Assembly (NCBI GenBank): GCA_002336805.1 | Contig: DDEZ01000012.1 | Span: forward strand, 569,594 to 633,593 | Length of the DNA: 64,000 nt | From: Bacteroidetes bacterium UBA1941 | GTDB taxonomy: Bacteria; Bacteroidota; Bacteroidia; Chitinophagales; LD1 | Reading direction: 5' to 3' | In this document: positions 16,649 to 25,556 of the stretch, piece by piece | Position numbering within the stretch: position 1 is the stretch's first letter | Layout: each line of letters begins with the position of its first letter | The notes under the pieces: model-generated | What the model saw: only the letters and a program-made list of their open reading frames with translations | The model's database searches: none | What the model was told of the DNA's origin: nothing | Position numbers and translations under genes: made by a program

Positions 16649-18442
16649 CTACTTTCTCAGCATCATCACGATGCCAGAGCGCTCTATGGCCGTACCATCA
16701 CTAGCGGTGAACTGTATCAGATAGGCGTACCCGCCCTGCTGTGCCGGCTTGCCACCATCATTGCCATACCATCCCTCATTAGGGTCGTGCGTCTCAAATA
16801 TCTTGCCGCCATAGCGATTGAAGATGGTCATCGTATACCCCTGCGGATCGCCGAATATGATGCGCGGTTTGAAGAAGTTGTTGGTCCCGTTGTAGACAAA
16901 AGCATTGGGGATATAGATGATAGGACGATGGTCTACACAGGCGATATTAGAATAGCTGGGCAGCACGGTATCATAAGATGCATCAGGCAGCACGATATGG
17001 TATACAGCCTCTATACGATAGCAGAAGTTACCCGCTTTGTCCAGAAACTGGTAGACCGAGTCTACAAATGCCACATGCGTGGAATCATTGAACGTGCGTA
17101 TCAGGTGCATGCCCGTACCATCACCTATATCACGATAGAGGTTTTGCTTCAGCACACGTGCATTGAAGATGTGGAGGGGATTCCAGTTTAGCGTGATCTC
17201 ATAGTAGTCTGAGAGGGTGCCCTGCAGGGATATGTGCTGTGCATAAGGTGTCACGATAGAGCCGTTGCAAGAGTCAAATACCGTCACCGTGTAGAAGTAT
17301 GGCTCATACTGCGGCTGCACAGATGAGTCAGCATAAGAGCTGAATACAGCCAGTGGCGGCCCTACATTGATCAGCTTGGTGATCAGGTATTGTGCATTGT
17401 CCTCGGAGCTCTGCACCTCATAGGACAGGATCTTTGCCTTATTGTCTACCAGCCAGGTCAGGTCTACATGGTTGGTCGCGTCTACTGTGATATTGGTGAT
17501 GTAAATGTAGGCGGGAGGCTTGACCACATTGGCCGTGAAGCGCATATAGTTAGAGTGAAGCAGATGGTTAGTATCGCTCGCACTCACGGCTACCACATAG
17601 ATCTGCAGGGAGTCCCCATCTGCGAAATCGGGATAGTCATAATTGAAAGTACTGGTATCTATATCAGCCACCATCTGGTACGGGCCTGCATTTTTGCTCA
17701 CAAAGACCTCATAGCTGCGTATGCCGCCCGGCAGATTGACATACCGGCTCCACGTGATACCGATGGCGCGGTCACAGTGGGCCGTCTGGTACTGCGCCAG
17801 TATAGACTGCTGCGGAGAAGTATTGAAAGCGCTCGGCTGGGTAAAGGCACAGCTATCACCGGCGGCTACGGTATAGTTCAGCACGGAGGCAGATGCATTG
17901 CTACTGCTATCTATCCATGAGTTATTGTATCTGCCATATACCGTATCTATGGCTATATGCTGCCCATTGGGCGTGATGATATAGATGATATAGTAGGTGG
18001 CCTGCGGCGAGCTACTGGGATCCCACATAAAGAGGATGGTGCTATCGGGCAGCACATCTACACCCTTTATGACCGGCGTAGCAGGATTGGGCTCATTGCG
18101 CAGGGTATCAGAAGAAGCATATGTGGCACCGGGACAGTTGAAGCTATCCTGTATGTAATAGAAATAGGTATTATTGGCGGCGGCATGATCATTCCAGGTA
18201 GTAGCATTCTGATCCGTGATCACGGTATCGAGCACATATGGCCCGCCGATAGCAGTAGCACGGTATATCCTATAGCCTACGAAAGCTCCGCAGGGCTGAT
18301 TGCCTACGGCATCCCAGGTCAGTATGTCATTACGTGAGGTATCAGGAGCAGCGCAGTGCAGCTTGGGCGCAGGTATGACCTGTGCAAAGCCCAGCTGTAC
18401 TGACAGCGATAAAATAAGGATGGCAACTAGCTTTTTGATAAT
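16649..18442 (-). CDS. Secreted fibronectin-type-III-like protein with T9SS type B sorting domain; non-canonical start codon
   Basis: About 597 residues. The frame is open from 18481 (after a TGA at 18484-18482). It encodes a clear signal peptide, IIKKLVAILILSLSVQLGFA, but no ATG, GTG or TTG precedes or lies within it. The best start is ATT at 18442 (or ATC at 18439). The first usable GTG, at 18235, would remove the export signal. The mature part carries repeated fibronectin-III-like beta domains (for example LTWDAVGNQPCGAFVGYRIY). It ends in a CHU_C type B sorting domain (IYIPNAFVYNGTNNFF, then IFNRYGGKIFETHDP). It is likely a T9SS-exported surface or adhesion protein. No PorP/SprF partner is adjacent. 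Confidence 0.8.
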   Translation of the reverse strand: MIKKLVAILILSLSVQLGFAQVIPAPKLHCAAPDTSRNDILTWDAVGNQPCGAFVGYRIYRATAIGGPYVLDTVITDQNATTWNDHAAANNTYFYYIQDSFNCPGATYASSDTLRNEPNPATPVIKGVDVLPDSTILFMWDPSSSPQATYYIIYIITPNGQHIAIDTVYGRYNNSWIDSSSNASASVLNYTVAAGDSCAFTQPSAFNTSPQQSILAQYQTAHCDRAIGITWSRYVNLPGGIRSYEVFVSKNAGPYQMVADIDTSTFNYDYPDFADGDSLQIYVVAVSASDTNHLLHSNYMRFTANVVKPPAYIYITNITVDATNHVDLTWLVDNKAKILSYEVQSSEDNAQYLITKLINVGPPLAVFSSYADSSVQPQYEPYFYTVTVFDSCNGSIVTPYAQHISLQGTLSDYYEITLNWNPLHIFNARVLKQNLYRDIGDGTGMHLIRTFNDSTHVAFVDSVYQFLDKAGNFCYRIEAVYHIVLPDASYDTVLPSYSNIACVDHRPIIYIPNAFVYNGTNNFFKPRIIFGDPQGYTMTIFNRYGGKIFETHDPNEGWYGNDGGKPAQQGGYAYLIQFTASDGTAIERSGIVMMLRK

Positions 18443-18615
18443 GCCCGATTTAGCGGGTAAAAATAATGCAATAAGCGAGATTCATTTGATGATATTGGCA
18501 AAACTGCGCTGATAGATAGACGCCTGGCGCATAGCCATCGTTGCAACCAGCTATGCACGCATCCCTAACGGCCGCCGGGCGGTCTTATTGCCCGGATAGC
18601 CGCATTGTGGAGGTT

Positions 18616-19887
18616 TTACCCTACTGTGACCTTATACATATTATCGAAGTCGAGGTACCGGACAGCCAGCTCGCGTATCTCCCCGGCAGTAGTTGTTTCT
18701 ATTGTCTTCAGATACTGATTGAGGTATTGTGGGTCACGGCCGTAGAGTATCTGGCCCTTCAGGACGTCAGAGTATTTCATCGGGCCATCTACACTGCGCA
18801 TCAGTTTGCCTATCATGTAGTTTTTCACGGTATCCAGCTCCTCGTCGTCTACCAGCTCAGTGCGCATGATATTGATCTCCTTTGCCACCTCAGCTATGGT
18901 AGCTTCGCTTACCTCCTTGCCTACCTCGGCGCTGATCTCCAGTATACCGCCATGCTGATAGGATGAGATACCGGAGTAGATGCCATAGGTATACCCCTTC
19001 TCTTCCCTGATGTTGGCCATCAGGCGCGAGCCGAAGTATCCACCAAAGAGGGTATTCATCACGATCAGCTTATCAAAGTCGGGATGGTATTTATTGATAG
19101 TAGCATTGCCGATCATGATCGTGGTCTGCACAGCGTCTTTTTTCTCTGTATGCAGGCGGCGCTCAGCATTAGGAGCGGCTACATGCGTCACATCGGCAGG
19201 AGCAGCAGTGCCAGCCCAAGCCTTGGCTCCAAAGATATCATTGATACTCTTCAGCAGTTCATCATTGAGACGGCCTGATATGATAGCAAAGCAATTGGAC
19301 GCATTGTAGTATCTACCGTAATAATCGCGCAGCATGTCACTATTGACATTCTCAAAATCTGCAAACTCTGTGACCCTGCCATAAGGATGTGTCTGCCCCC
19401 ACATGGCGGAGAGGAAGTTGCGATTGGCCACATAGTCATTCTTGGCCAGGCGCTCTGTGTGCTTCTGGCGACGGTTATTGAGTATCGTCTCAAACTCATG
19501 CTCCGGGAAAGATGCCTCTGTAAAGATCTCCATCAGCAGCGGCAGCACCTTTGGCAGGTGCTTCGTGAGAGAGTATATCTGAAAGCCTGCATTATTGAAT
19601 GATACATTCGACTCCAGGTTGCAGCCGTAAAACTCAAAGATATCTGCGACCTCCAATGCGGTTTTACCTTTCACACCTTCGCGCATCATGCGATTGACAA
19701 AGTCAGCCAACAGGTTCTTTGGTTCATACCATTTGCCTGCTTCAAATACGAAGTCTACTTTGACGATATCTTCTTCACCCGCATTGATCACGTAGACCTG
19801 CAGGCCATTGTCCAGCGTGATCTTTTGAGATGGGATGAGGTGTATACTATCCGGCGTCTTGATGTCCGGGGCTATGCTTCTGTTCAT
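18616..19887 (-). CDS. M16 (insulinase-like) peptidase, probable non-catalytic subunit
   Basis: A 423-residue M16-fold protein. The two homologous halves are visible, the second ending near EEKGYTYGIYSGISSYQHGG, which is the substrate-closing region with the Arg/Tyr pair. The zinc motif HxxEH expected in the first ~80 residues is absent: that stretch reads LLADFVNRMMREG. It therefore matches the beta or chaperone-like partner of heterodimeric M16 enzymes such as mitochondrial processing peptidase and bacterial pairs. The catalytic gene lies 6 bases upstream on the same strand, supporting a two-subunit enzyme. The 130 bases between its stop and the previous gene contain a GC-rich hairpin around 18562-18600. 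Confidence 0.88.
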   Translation of the reverse strand: MNRSIAPDIKTPDSIHLIPSQKITLDNGLQVYVINAGEEDIVKVDFVFEAGKWYEPKNLLADFVNRMMREGVKGKTALEVADIFEFYGCNLESNVSFNNAGFQIYSLTKHLPKVLPLLMEIFTEASFPEHEFETILNNRRQKHTERLAKNDYVANRNFLSAMWGQTHPYGRVTEFADFENVNSDMLRDYYGRYYNASNCFAIISGRLNDELLKSINDIFGAKAWAGTAAPADVTHVAAPNAERRLHTEKKDAVQTTIMIGNATINKYHPDFDKLIVMNTLFGGYFGSRLMANIREEKGYTYGIYSGISSYQHGGILEISAEVGKEVSEATIAEVAKEINIMRTELVDDEELDTVKNYMIGKLMRSVDGPMKYSDVLKGQILYGRDPQYLNQYLKTIETTTAGEIRELAVRYLDFDNMYKVTVG

Positions 19888-19893
19888 GTTTTC

Positions 19894-21132
19894 TTACTTA
19901 TTCTTGGCAAAATACCTCACAGTACTGCACCTGTTTTTATCAAAGATCTGCTGCGCTACGGTTTTGATCTGACCATTGGTCACGGCGAGGTATTTATCTA
20001 TCTCACGGTTGATACCATTAGGATCGCCGAGCATGTCATACCATGCCAGGTTCATAGCGCGGTTCAGTACATTGGTATCGCTAAAGGTCAGATAGGCTTC
20101 AGTCTTGTTCTTTACTTTCTGCAGCTCGTTATCCGTGACGGAGTCGGCCAGTTTGAGGCAGCTATCTACTATGGCCTTGTCTGCTTCCTCCATTTTCACG
20201 CCAGGGTTCAGCTTGCCCTCTACTATAAACATACCATCATCTATCGTCTCTGAGAGATAGGCTGCCACAGAGCTGAATATCTTCTTCTCTTTCACCAGCT
20301 CATTGTATAGGCGCGATGACTCACCCGTAGACAGCATATCCCGGATGAAGTCTGAGGCTTGATAGTCTGCGTGCATTCTGTCACACATCTTGTAGGCTTT
20401 GTAGATCGCATTCAGCGGCACGTCTTCATGCAGCTCGAGTATGCGTTCTTCGGTTTGCACCGGTTCCTTTGGCAGGTTATGCAGCGCCAGCTCACCCGAT
20501 GGTATGTCGCTGAACCATTTCTTTGCCAGCCGCTCGACTTCCGTCGTTTTCACACCACCGGCTACGACCATCACTGCATTGCGCGGGCGGTAGTATTTGA
20601 AGAAGAAAGCCTTGGCGTCTTCCATCGTCGCATTCTCTACGTGTGAAAGTTCCTTGCCAATAGTAGGCCACTGATAGGGATGCACTTTGTAGGCCAGTGC
20701 AGATAGCTTGTGCCAGACATCACCGTATGGCTGATTGATGTAGTGCTCTTTGAACTCTTCGCAGACTACTTTCTTCTGTGTCTCCAGGCTTTCGAGATTA
20801 AAATCCAGTGAGAGCATGCGATCACTCTCCAGCCAGAAGGCTGTCTCGAGATTGGTAGCAGGAAGGATATCGTAGTAGTTAGTGATATCGTTTGAGGTAA
20901 AGGCGTTGTTCTCTCCTGACGCAAACTGTAGTGGTGAGTCAAACTCAGGGATGTTGACCGAGCCTTCAAACATAAAGTGCTCAAAGAGGTGAGCAAAACC
21001 CGTCTTATTCGGGTCTTCGTCACGTGCACCTACTTTGTAGAGGATATTGACAGCAGCGAGTGGAGTAGCGGGGTCTTCATGTACGAGTATCCTGAGGCCA
21101 TTGGCCAGGACCACTTCATTGAAATGTATCAT
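19894..21132 (-). CDS. M16 (insulinase-like) zinc peptidase, catalytic subunit
   Basis: A 412-residue metallopeptidase. The inverted zinc motif His48-Leu-Phe-Glu51-His52 lies in GFAHLFEHFMFEGS, as in pitrilysin, insulinase and the catalytic subunit of mitochondrial processing peptidase. The downstream Glu ligand region is in VVCEEFKEHY. No signal peptide is evident, so it is cytoplasmic or exported by another route. It forms a two-gene unit with the non-catalytic homologue. Bacterial pairs of this type degrade small peptides or imported protein fragments; the substrate here is not known. The start at 21132 (MIHFNEVVLANGLRIL) matches the family. Confidence 0.93.
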   Translation of the reverse strand: MIHFNEVVLANGLRILVHEDPATPLAAVNILYKVGARDEDPNKTGFAHLFEHFMFEGSVNIPEFDSPLQFASGENNAFTSNDITNYYDILPATNLETAFWLESDRMLSLDFNLESLETQKKVVCEEFKEHYINQPYGDVWHKLSALAYKVHPYQWPTIGKELSHVENATMEDAKAFFFKYYRPRNAVMVVAGGVKTTEVERLAKKWFSDIPSGELALHNLPKEPVQTEERILELHEDVPLNAIYKAYKMCDRMHADYQASDFIRDMLSTGESSRLYNELVKEKKIFSSVAAYLSETIDDGMFIVEGKLNPGVKMEEADKAIVDSCLKLADSVTDNELQKVKNKTEAYLTFSDTNVLNRAMNLAWYDMLGDPNGINREIDKYLAVTNGQIKTVAQQIFDKNRCSTVRYFAKNK

Positions 21133-21244
21133 GCGGTGAATGTAAGGCAGAAATCAGGAAAATGAGAATGCGCGGGATATACTAATCCACATGATAACTG
21201 ACGTTCGTGCGTACATTATATTGCTCGCAGCAGTGACCACACTA

Positions 21245-21280
21245 TAAAAAACAATGGCCCCGGCTAGCGGGACCATTGCA
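21245..21280 (-). terminator. Intrinsic terminator after the response-regulator gene
   Basis: Read on the minus strand, GCAATGGTCCCG and CGGGGCCATTG pair around a short loop and are followed by a T run (the A run at 21245-21251 on the plus strand). Confidence 0.85.
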
Positions 21281-21301
21281 CAAAGACTAAAATGAATGCT
21301 A

Positions 21302-22657
21302 TCAATTACGACGGAGGTCGAATTTTTCGATCTTATTGTACAGGTGGCTGCGCTGGATATCCAGTAGTTCAGCGGTCTTGGATACATTCCAGTTAAACTT
21401 CTTGAGCTTATGCTCTATGAAGAGCTTCTCGATATGCTCCTTGAAGTCCTGGAACTTATCAAACTGCTCGAAGAGGTCTGTCGGTGTTTCCTTCGCTTGT
21501 GTATTGGTCACGAAGCTCTTGACTTCATCCTCCGTGATCTTCTGGTCCGAGAGTATCACAAGTCGCTCCATCACATTGCGCAGCTCGCGGATATTGCCAT
21601 CCCAGCGCATGGTCTTGAGTTCCTCCAGCGCCTTAGGGGTGATCACCTTCTTAGGTATACCATAGTCCTCGCAGATCTCACGTACGAACTTATCTGCCAG
21701 CTGCGGGATGTCATCTGCGCGCTCATGCAGAGACGGCACGTGGATGAGTATCACACTGAGACGGTGGTAAAGGTCCATGCGAAATTTGCCTTCCTCTATC
21801 TCCTTGGTCAGGTCTTTATTGGTAGCGGCTATCACGCGTACGTCTACCAGCAAGTCTTTGTCACCTCCCACGCGGTTGATGCGGCTTTCCTGTAGGGCAC
21901 GGAGTACTTTGGCCTGTGCGGAGAGTGACATATCTCCTATCTCATCCAGGAAGAGCGTACCCCCATTAGCCAGCTCAAACTTGCCGAGCTTCTGCTTGAT
22001 AGCAGAGGTAAAGGCGCCCTTCTCATGACCGAAGAGTTCGCTCTCTATCAGTTCGCCGGGGATGGCTGCGCAGTTTACCTCTATCAGCGGGCCTGCAGCG
22101 CGGTTAGACTTCTCATGTATCCAGCGGGCTACGAGTTCCTTGCCGGTACCATTCTCACCAGTGATCAGGACGCGTGCCTCTGTAGGCGCTACGCGCTCTA
22201 TGGTCTCCTTGATCTTCATGATAGCCGGAGAGTCACCTACTATCTCGCGGGTCTTGCCCACCTTGCGCTTCAGGATCTTGGTCTCCGTCACGAGGTTAGA
22301 CTTGTCCAGCGCATTGCGCACGGTGATGAGGAGGCGGTTCAGGTCAGGTGGCTTGGAGATAAAGTCGTAGGCACCCTTCTTGACAGCATCCACGGCCGTC
22401 TCCAGGGTACCATGACCGGAGATCATGATGATCTGGGCCTCGGTGCCTTCTTTCTTGAGCTTGTCCAGCACCTCCAGGCCGTCCATCTTTGGCATCTTGA
22501 TATCGCAGAGTACCACATCGTACTCTCCGTCCTTTACCATCTCGTAGGCTTTTTGGCCGTCTTCGGCCTCGTCTACTTTGTAGCCTTCGTACTCCAGTAT
22601 CTCACGGAGTGTTTTGCGGATGGCCTTCTCGTCGTCTGCGATGAGGATGTTTGGCAT
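21302..22657 (-). CDS. Sigma-54-dependent response regulator (NtrC/AtoC type)
   Basis: A 451-residue transcription activator. N-terminal receiver domain with acidic pair Asp8-Asp9 and phosphoacceptor Asp52 (LCDIKMPKMDG). AAA+ domain with Walker A GENGTGKE, the sigma-54 contact loop GAFTSA (GHEKGAFTSAIKQ) and Walker B GGTLFLDEIGD. C-terminal Fis-type helix-turn-helix ending NKIEKFDLRRN. When phosphorylated it should remodel RNA polymerase containing sigma-54. No histidine kinase gene adjoins it, so its sensor is elsewhere. The gene lies between the M16 pair and rnpB and ends in its own terminator. Confidence 0.94.
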   Translation of the reverse strand: MPNILIADDEKAIRKTLREILEYEGYKVDEAEDGQKAYEMVKDGEYDVVLCDIKMPKMDGLEVLDKLKKEGTEAQIIMISGHGTLETAVDAVKKGAYDFISKPPDLNRLLITVRNALDKSNLVTETKILKRKVGKTREIVGDSPAIMKIKETIERVAPTEARVLITGENGTGKELVARWIHEKSNRAAGPLIEVNCAAIPGELIESELFGHEKGAFTSAIKQKLGKFELANGGTLFLDEIGDMSLSAQAKVLRALQESRINRVGGDKDLLVDVRVIAATNKDLTKEIEEGKFRMDLYHRLSVILIHVPSLHERADDIPQLADKFVREICEDYGIPKKVITPKALEELKTMRWDGNIRELRNVMERLVILSDQKITEDEVKSFVTNTQAKETPTDLFEQFDKFQDFKEHIEKLFIEHKLKKFNWNVSKTAELLDIQRSHLYNKIEKFDLRRN

Positions 22658-22683
22658 GTCAGATCAATTAGTTGTTTCAAAAA

Positions 22684-23074
22684 ATAGGCTGTACACCTGT
22701 AAGCCGGATCCTGTCCTCCCTCGCGGGAGTCTCTATCATTTATCTGCGATGTAGATCGCTCCACACCTGTAGCACCCAACCCTCCGGCGTCTCCCCGCCG
22801 AGGCGAGGAAGTCGACCGAGCCGGCCTCAGCCGCCGGTTTACATGGGCTTACAATCCGCAAGGTTTACCCGCCCCGTATGTTTCCATAGCGGAACCGTGC
22901 GCTCTTACCGCACGTTTTCACCCTTACCCCCGACCAGTCGGGGGCGGTTATTCTCTGTGGCACTGTCTTGCATTCCGTCAGGAATGACCCAGAGATTATC
23001 TGGGTGCGGCGCTCTGTATTGTCCGGACTTTCCTCCCCGTATCGAGTACGGAGCGATAGAGTAGCATACAGCTT
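22684..23074 (-). ncRNA. rnpB: RNase P RNA (bacterial class A)
   Basis: On the minus strand the conserved core elements appear in order. They are GAGGAAAGTCCGGAC near the 5' end, GGTGAAAACGTGCGGTAAG with the following GAGCGCAC, GGGTAAACC, GTAAGCCC, and ACAGGATCCGGCTTACAGG near the 3' end. The terminal helix P1 can be drawn between GCTGTATGC (plus-strand 23064-23072) and GTGTACAGC (22688-22696), all nine positions paired with G-U allowed, which fixes the ends to within a few bases. Length about 390 nt. The RNA is the catalytic subunit that trims tRNA 5' leaders. Confidence 0.95.
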
Positions 23075-23174
23075 GTCCGTAAAATTATACGTTTATTTTA
23101 TCGGACAAAGCTATCTTGTGGCAAGAATCACAAATGTGGAAATCATTCATCTGTTTTGTGGACAAGCCTTACTA

Positions 23175-23207
23175 TTTGAAGATGAGTTGATTTGAAAATT
23201 TGAAGAT
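23175..23207. repeat. 33-nt TTTGAARAT repeat element, copy A
   Basis: TTTGAAGAT, TTTGAAAAT and TTTGAAGAT at offsets 0, 16 and 24. The same layout recurs at 48720-48752. It lies 13 bases ahead of the methyltransferase start. The rest of the 23075-23219 gap shows no gene. Confidence 0.85.
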
Positions 23208-23219
23208 GGAAAAGCGGTA

Positions 23220-23894
23220 ATGAGTATCAGATGGCAGATAGCGCAGTGGTTTGAGCTGAAGTGGTGGCAACGCTATTTCTCCGGCAAGGATAAGGCTGCG
23301 TACTATGAGTGGAAGCGGCGGTACTGGCGCGGGCTGCTGGATCAGCTGGCTGATGTACTGCCTCTGACAGAGGCAAAGACCTTAGCTGATCTGGGCTGTG
23401 GGCCTGCCGGCATTTTCACTGTTTTCCCGGATAAAGAGGTAACGGCTGTAGACCCGCTGCTCGATAGCTATGAGCAGACGCTGCCATTCTTTGACCGGAA
23501 GGACTATCCTTATACTACGTTTATTAATCAGTCGCTGGAGGATTTCACCCCTAAATCCCCTAAAGGAGACTTAAACAGGCAAATTGGTTTTGATATTACC
23601 TTTTGCATGAATGCTATCAATCATGTGGCAGATATAGACCTGGCCTATGACAGGCTGGTGTCTGCTACCAGGGATGGAGGCCATGTAGTGGTATCTATAG
23701 ATGCGCATAATCATTCTTTCTTCCGGCGCTTGTTCCGATTGATACCAGGAGACATCTTGCATCCGCACCAGTATGACCTCTCGGAGTATGAGCGCTTCTT
23801 GACCTCACGTGGATGCCGGATAGAGAAGACGGTGCTGATCAAGAAGGAGTTTTTCTTTACCCACTATGTGCAGCTTGGCCGAAAATCTACGTGA
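23220..23894 (+). CDS. Class I SAM-dependent methyltransferase
   Basis: A 224-residue methyltransferase. The SAM-binding motif I is LADLGCGPAGIF (about 58-69), followed by the acidic end of strand 2 in VTAVDPL and the motif IV region DITFCMNAINHV. The C-terminal part has GGHVVVSIDAHNH and a basic stretch (FFRRLFRLIPGD). The substrate is not evident; the sequence resembles small-molecule or lipid methyltransferases. Odd feature: between SLEDF and FDITFCMN there is an extra Pro/Lys-rich loop (TPKSPKGDLN) whose DNA is a palindromic sequence like intergenic repeats elsewhere in this window. Codon use otherwise matches the neighbours. The DUF6134-like gene follows 32 bases downstream. Confidence 0.85.
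   Translation: MSIRWQIAQWFELKWWQRYFSGKDKAAYYEWKRRYWRGLLDQLADVLPLTEAKTLADLGCGPAGIFTVFPDKEVTAVDPLLDSYEQTLPFFDRKDYPYTTFINQSLEDFTPKSPKGDLNRQIGFDITFCMNAINHVADIDLAYDRLVSATRDGGHVVVSIDAHNHSFFRRLFRLIPGDILHPHQYDLSEYERFLTSRGCRIEKTVLIKKEFFFTHYVQLGRKST
23550..23572. repeat. REP-like palindromic sequence inside the methyltransferase gene
   Basis: CCTAAATCCCC and AGGAGACTT form an imperfect hairpin around TAAA. It resembles the AAATCCCCC/GGGGGATTT palindrome at 29297-29338. It is read in frame as PKSPKGDL. Confidence 0.55.
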
Positions 23895-23926
23895 CGAATC
23901 AGCGGATTCGCTATCTTCACCATAGC

Positions 23927-24514
23927 ATGAATAAATTATATGTGATTATTTACCTATCGGTGATCACTAGCGCGCTGTCTGCACAGACGATCACCTATGA
24001 TATGACTGTGCTGGGTTCCAAATTTGGCAAAATGGTCGTGAGCCGCAGGGTGCAAGACAGTACCGAACTATTCACGCTGGACGCCAAAGGCAAGGCCACG
24101 ATACTCTGGATGGATTTTGAAAATGAAACCATACAGGAGGTACGCTACAAAGGCGGCAAACTCATCTCCTCCTCCTACAAGGAAATAGAGAACGGGAAGA
24201 CCAAAAAATGGAATAAGGTGGCCTATGATGGGCGCCAGTACCAGGTGGAGTCACATGCTGGCAAAAGGAGTTTCAATGAAGTACCGTCATACTCTGTCAT
24301 GTCTCTCTATTTTTATGATCCTCAGCAGCGTTCCAGGATATTTCATGAGGCTGAAGCCGGCTATACGGGCCTGAAGCGGATAGATGCCAATACCCTGGAG
24401 ATACGCAATGCAGATGGCAGCCGCAGTGTCTATCACTATGACGGGGGCAAGCTAAACAAGATGGAGTTTCACCTGACCATCGCTACTGTGTATATGAAGC
24501 GTACAGGCTCCTGA
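23927..24514 (+). CDS. Exported DUF6134-like protein
   Basis: A 195-residue protein. The start at 23927 gives the signal peptide MNKLYVIIYLSVITSALSAQ; an in-frame start at 23813 would lie inside the methyltransferase gene. The mature part is predicted to be almost all beta strands (ITYDMTVLGSKFGKMVVSR, then EVRYKGGKLISSSYKEI, then VYHYDGGKLNKMEF), resembling the DUF6134 family of periplasmic or lipid-binding-like Bacteroidota proteins. No catalytic motif is visible and no function is claimed. It is probably cotranscribed with the methyltransferase. Its stop is 2 bases from the stop of the convergent hydroxylase gene. Confidence 0.7.
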   Translation: MNKLYVIIYLSVITSALSAQTITYDMTVLGSKFGKMVVSRRVQDSTELFTLDAKGKATILWMDFENETIQEVRYKGGKLISSSYKEIENGKTKKWNKVAYDGRQYQVESHAGKRSFNEVPSYSVMSLYFYDPQQRSRIFHEAEAGYTGLKRIDANTLEIRNADGSRSVYHYDGGKLNKMEFHLTIATVYMKRTGS

Positions 24515-24516
24515 TA

Positions 24517-25365
24517 TCAGGCGCGCGACATTTTTTTCTGCCGGGCCGCCTCACGGGTTGTTTTGCAGAGCTTATCCCAGATAAAGGATACCTCACCAAA
24601 GTTTGACACGACGTCGGAGTGATGCACATTGTGCCAGGCAGAGCTATTGAGGCCTATGCGTGGCAGTAACCTCTCCAGCCACGAGAAAGTGACACCACAG
24701 TGCAGGTATAAATTGAGAAACACGAAGCCTACTATGGCGGTCATATACAGGGGTATGAAGTGCTTGGCCGGAGGGAAACAGGTAAGCAGCAGCGGCCAAA
24801 AGGTAAGGAAGGTCTCCACCGGCCCCACCGCAAAACCTGAGAAAGGCGTCGGATCACGAAAGGTATGGTGGTGCTTGTGAAAAGGGTAAAACGCTTTGGT
24901 ATGCAGCAGCCGGTGCTTCCAATAAGTGAGAGCATCTATGGTTATGATACCGAGGTACATCTCCAGTACTACCATCCACCAGGTCAGCCCCATCTCATCC
25001 AGCGTCCATACCAGGCCTGTGGGTAGCCCCGCCCGGTACATGCCCACCGGCCATGCCGCCATGCATGATACTACAAAAGCTGCGCGGATGGTGCCAAAGG
25101 CCTCCTCACCCAGTGGAGGCGCCTTGCGCCGCTCTCCTTGTATGCGCTGGCCGTAGCGCTCCGATATCTGGTAGATGATATAGCTAAAAACCATCAGCGG
25201 CACTGTGATACAGAGAAAGAGACGCCATACGCTATCATAATACATGCGAACAGCAGGGTGCAGCAATCCTGACAGTAAGAAACCGATCAATACAGCCCAG
25301 TCTACACCCACAGCTATCTTGTGGGGATTTAGCAGGCGGCGCAGGGGAGATGGTGTAGCAGTCAT
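24517..25365 (-). CDS. Sterol desaturase/fatty acid hydroxylase family membrane protein
   Basis: A 282-residue integral membrane protein with several transmembrane helices (for example WAVLIGFLLSGLLHPAV and LFLCITVPLMVFSYIIY). The histidine clusters that bind a di-iron centre are present: HRLLH, HKHHH and HNVHH, spaced as in the fatty acid hydroxylase superfamily. The start at 25365 (MTATPSPLRR) is preferred. An upstream in-frame start at 25491 would add 42 residues that overlap the divergent promoter region of fumC. Substrate unknown; relatives hydroxylate or desaturate sterols, fatty acids or carotenoids. A second family member lies at 36476-37720. Confidence 0.85.
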   Translation of the reverse strand: MTATPSPLRRLLNPHKIAVGVDWAVLIGFLLSGLLHPAVRMYYDSVWRLFLCITVPLMVFSYIIYQISERYGQRIQGERRKAPPLGEEAFGTIRAAFVVSCMAAWPVGMYRAGLPTGLVWTLDEMGLTWWMVVLEMYLGIITIDALTYWKHRLLHTKAFYPFHKHHHTFRDPTPFSGFAVGPVETFLTFWPLLLTCFPPAKHFIPLYMTAIVGFVFLNLYLHCGVTFSWLERLLPRIGLNSSAWHNVHHSDVVSNFGEVSFIWDKLCKTTREAARQKKMSRA

Positions 25366-25525
25366 TGAGAGAAACAGGTTTAAAAGTGTCGGGTGAATAT
25401 AACAATAGAGGATAACAGCACTGAGATATTTAAATGATTTTATATAAAACATCTGCCTGATATCTCTCAGCACTAAGCCTGTGACAGGCACCCCAAATTT
25501 TCGAATCCCGAATAGCCGAATTCTT

Positions 25526-25533
25526 TACCTTCG
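25526..25533 (+). promoter_or_regulatory. Likely -7 promoter box (TACCTTCG) of fumC
   Basis: TACCTTCG matches the TAnnTTTG consensus at seven of eight positions. It lies 23 bases before the fumC ATG; a TTTCG at 25498-25502 could be the upstream element. Confidence 0.55.
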
Positions 25534-25556
25534 CTCCCGCTAAATCAAAAAACATC

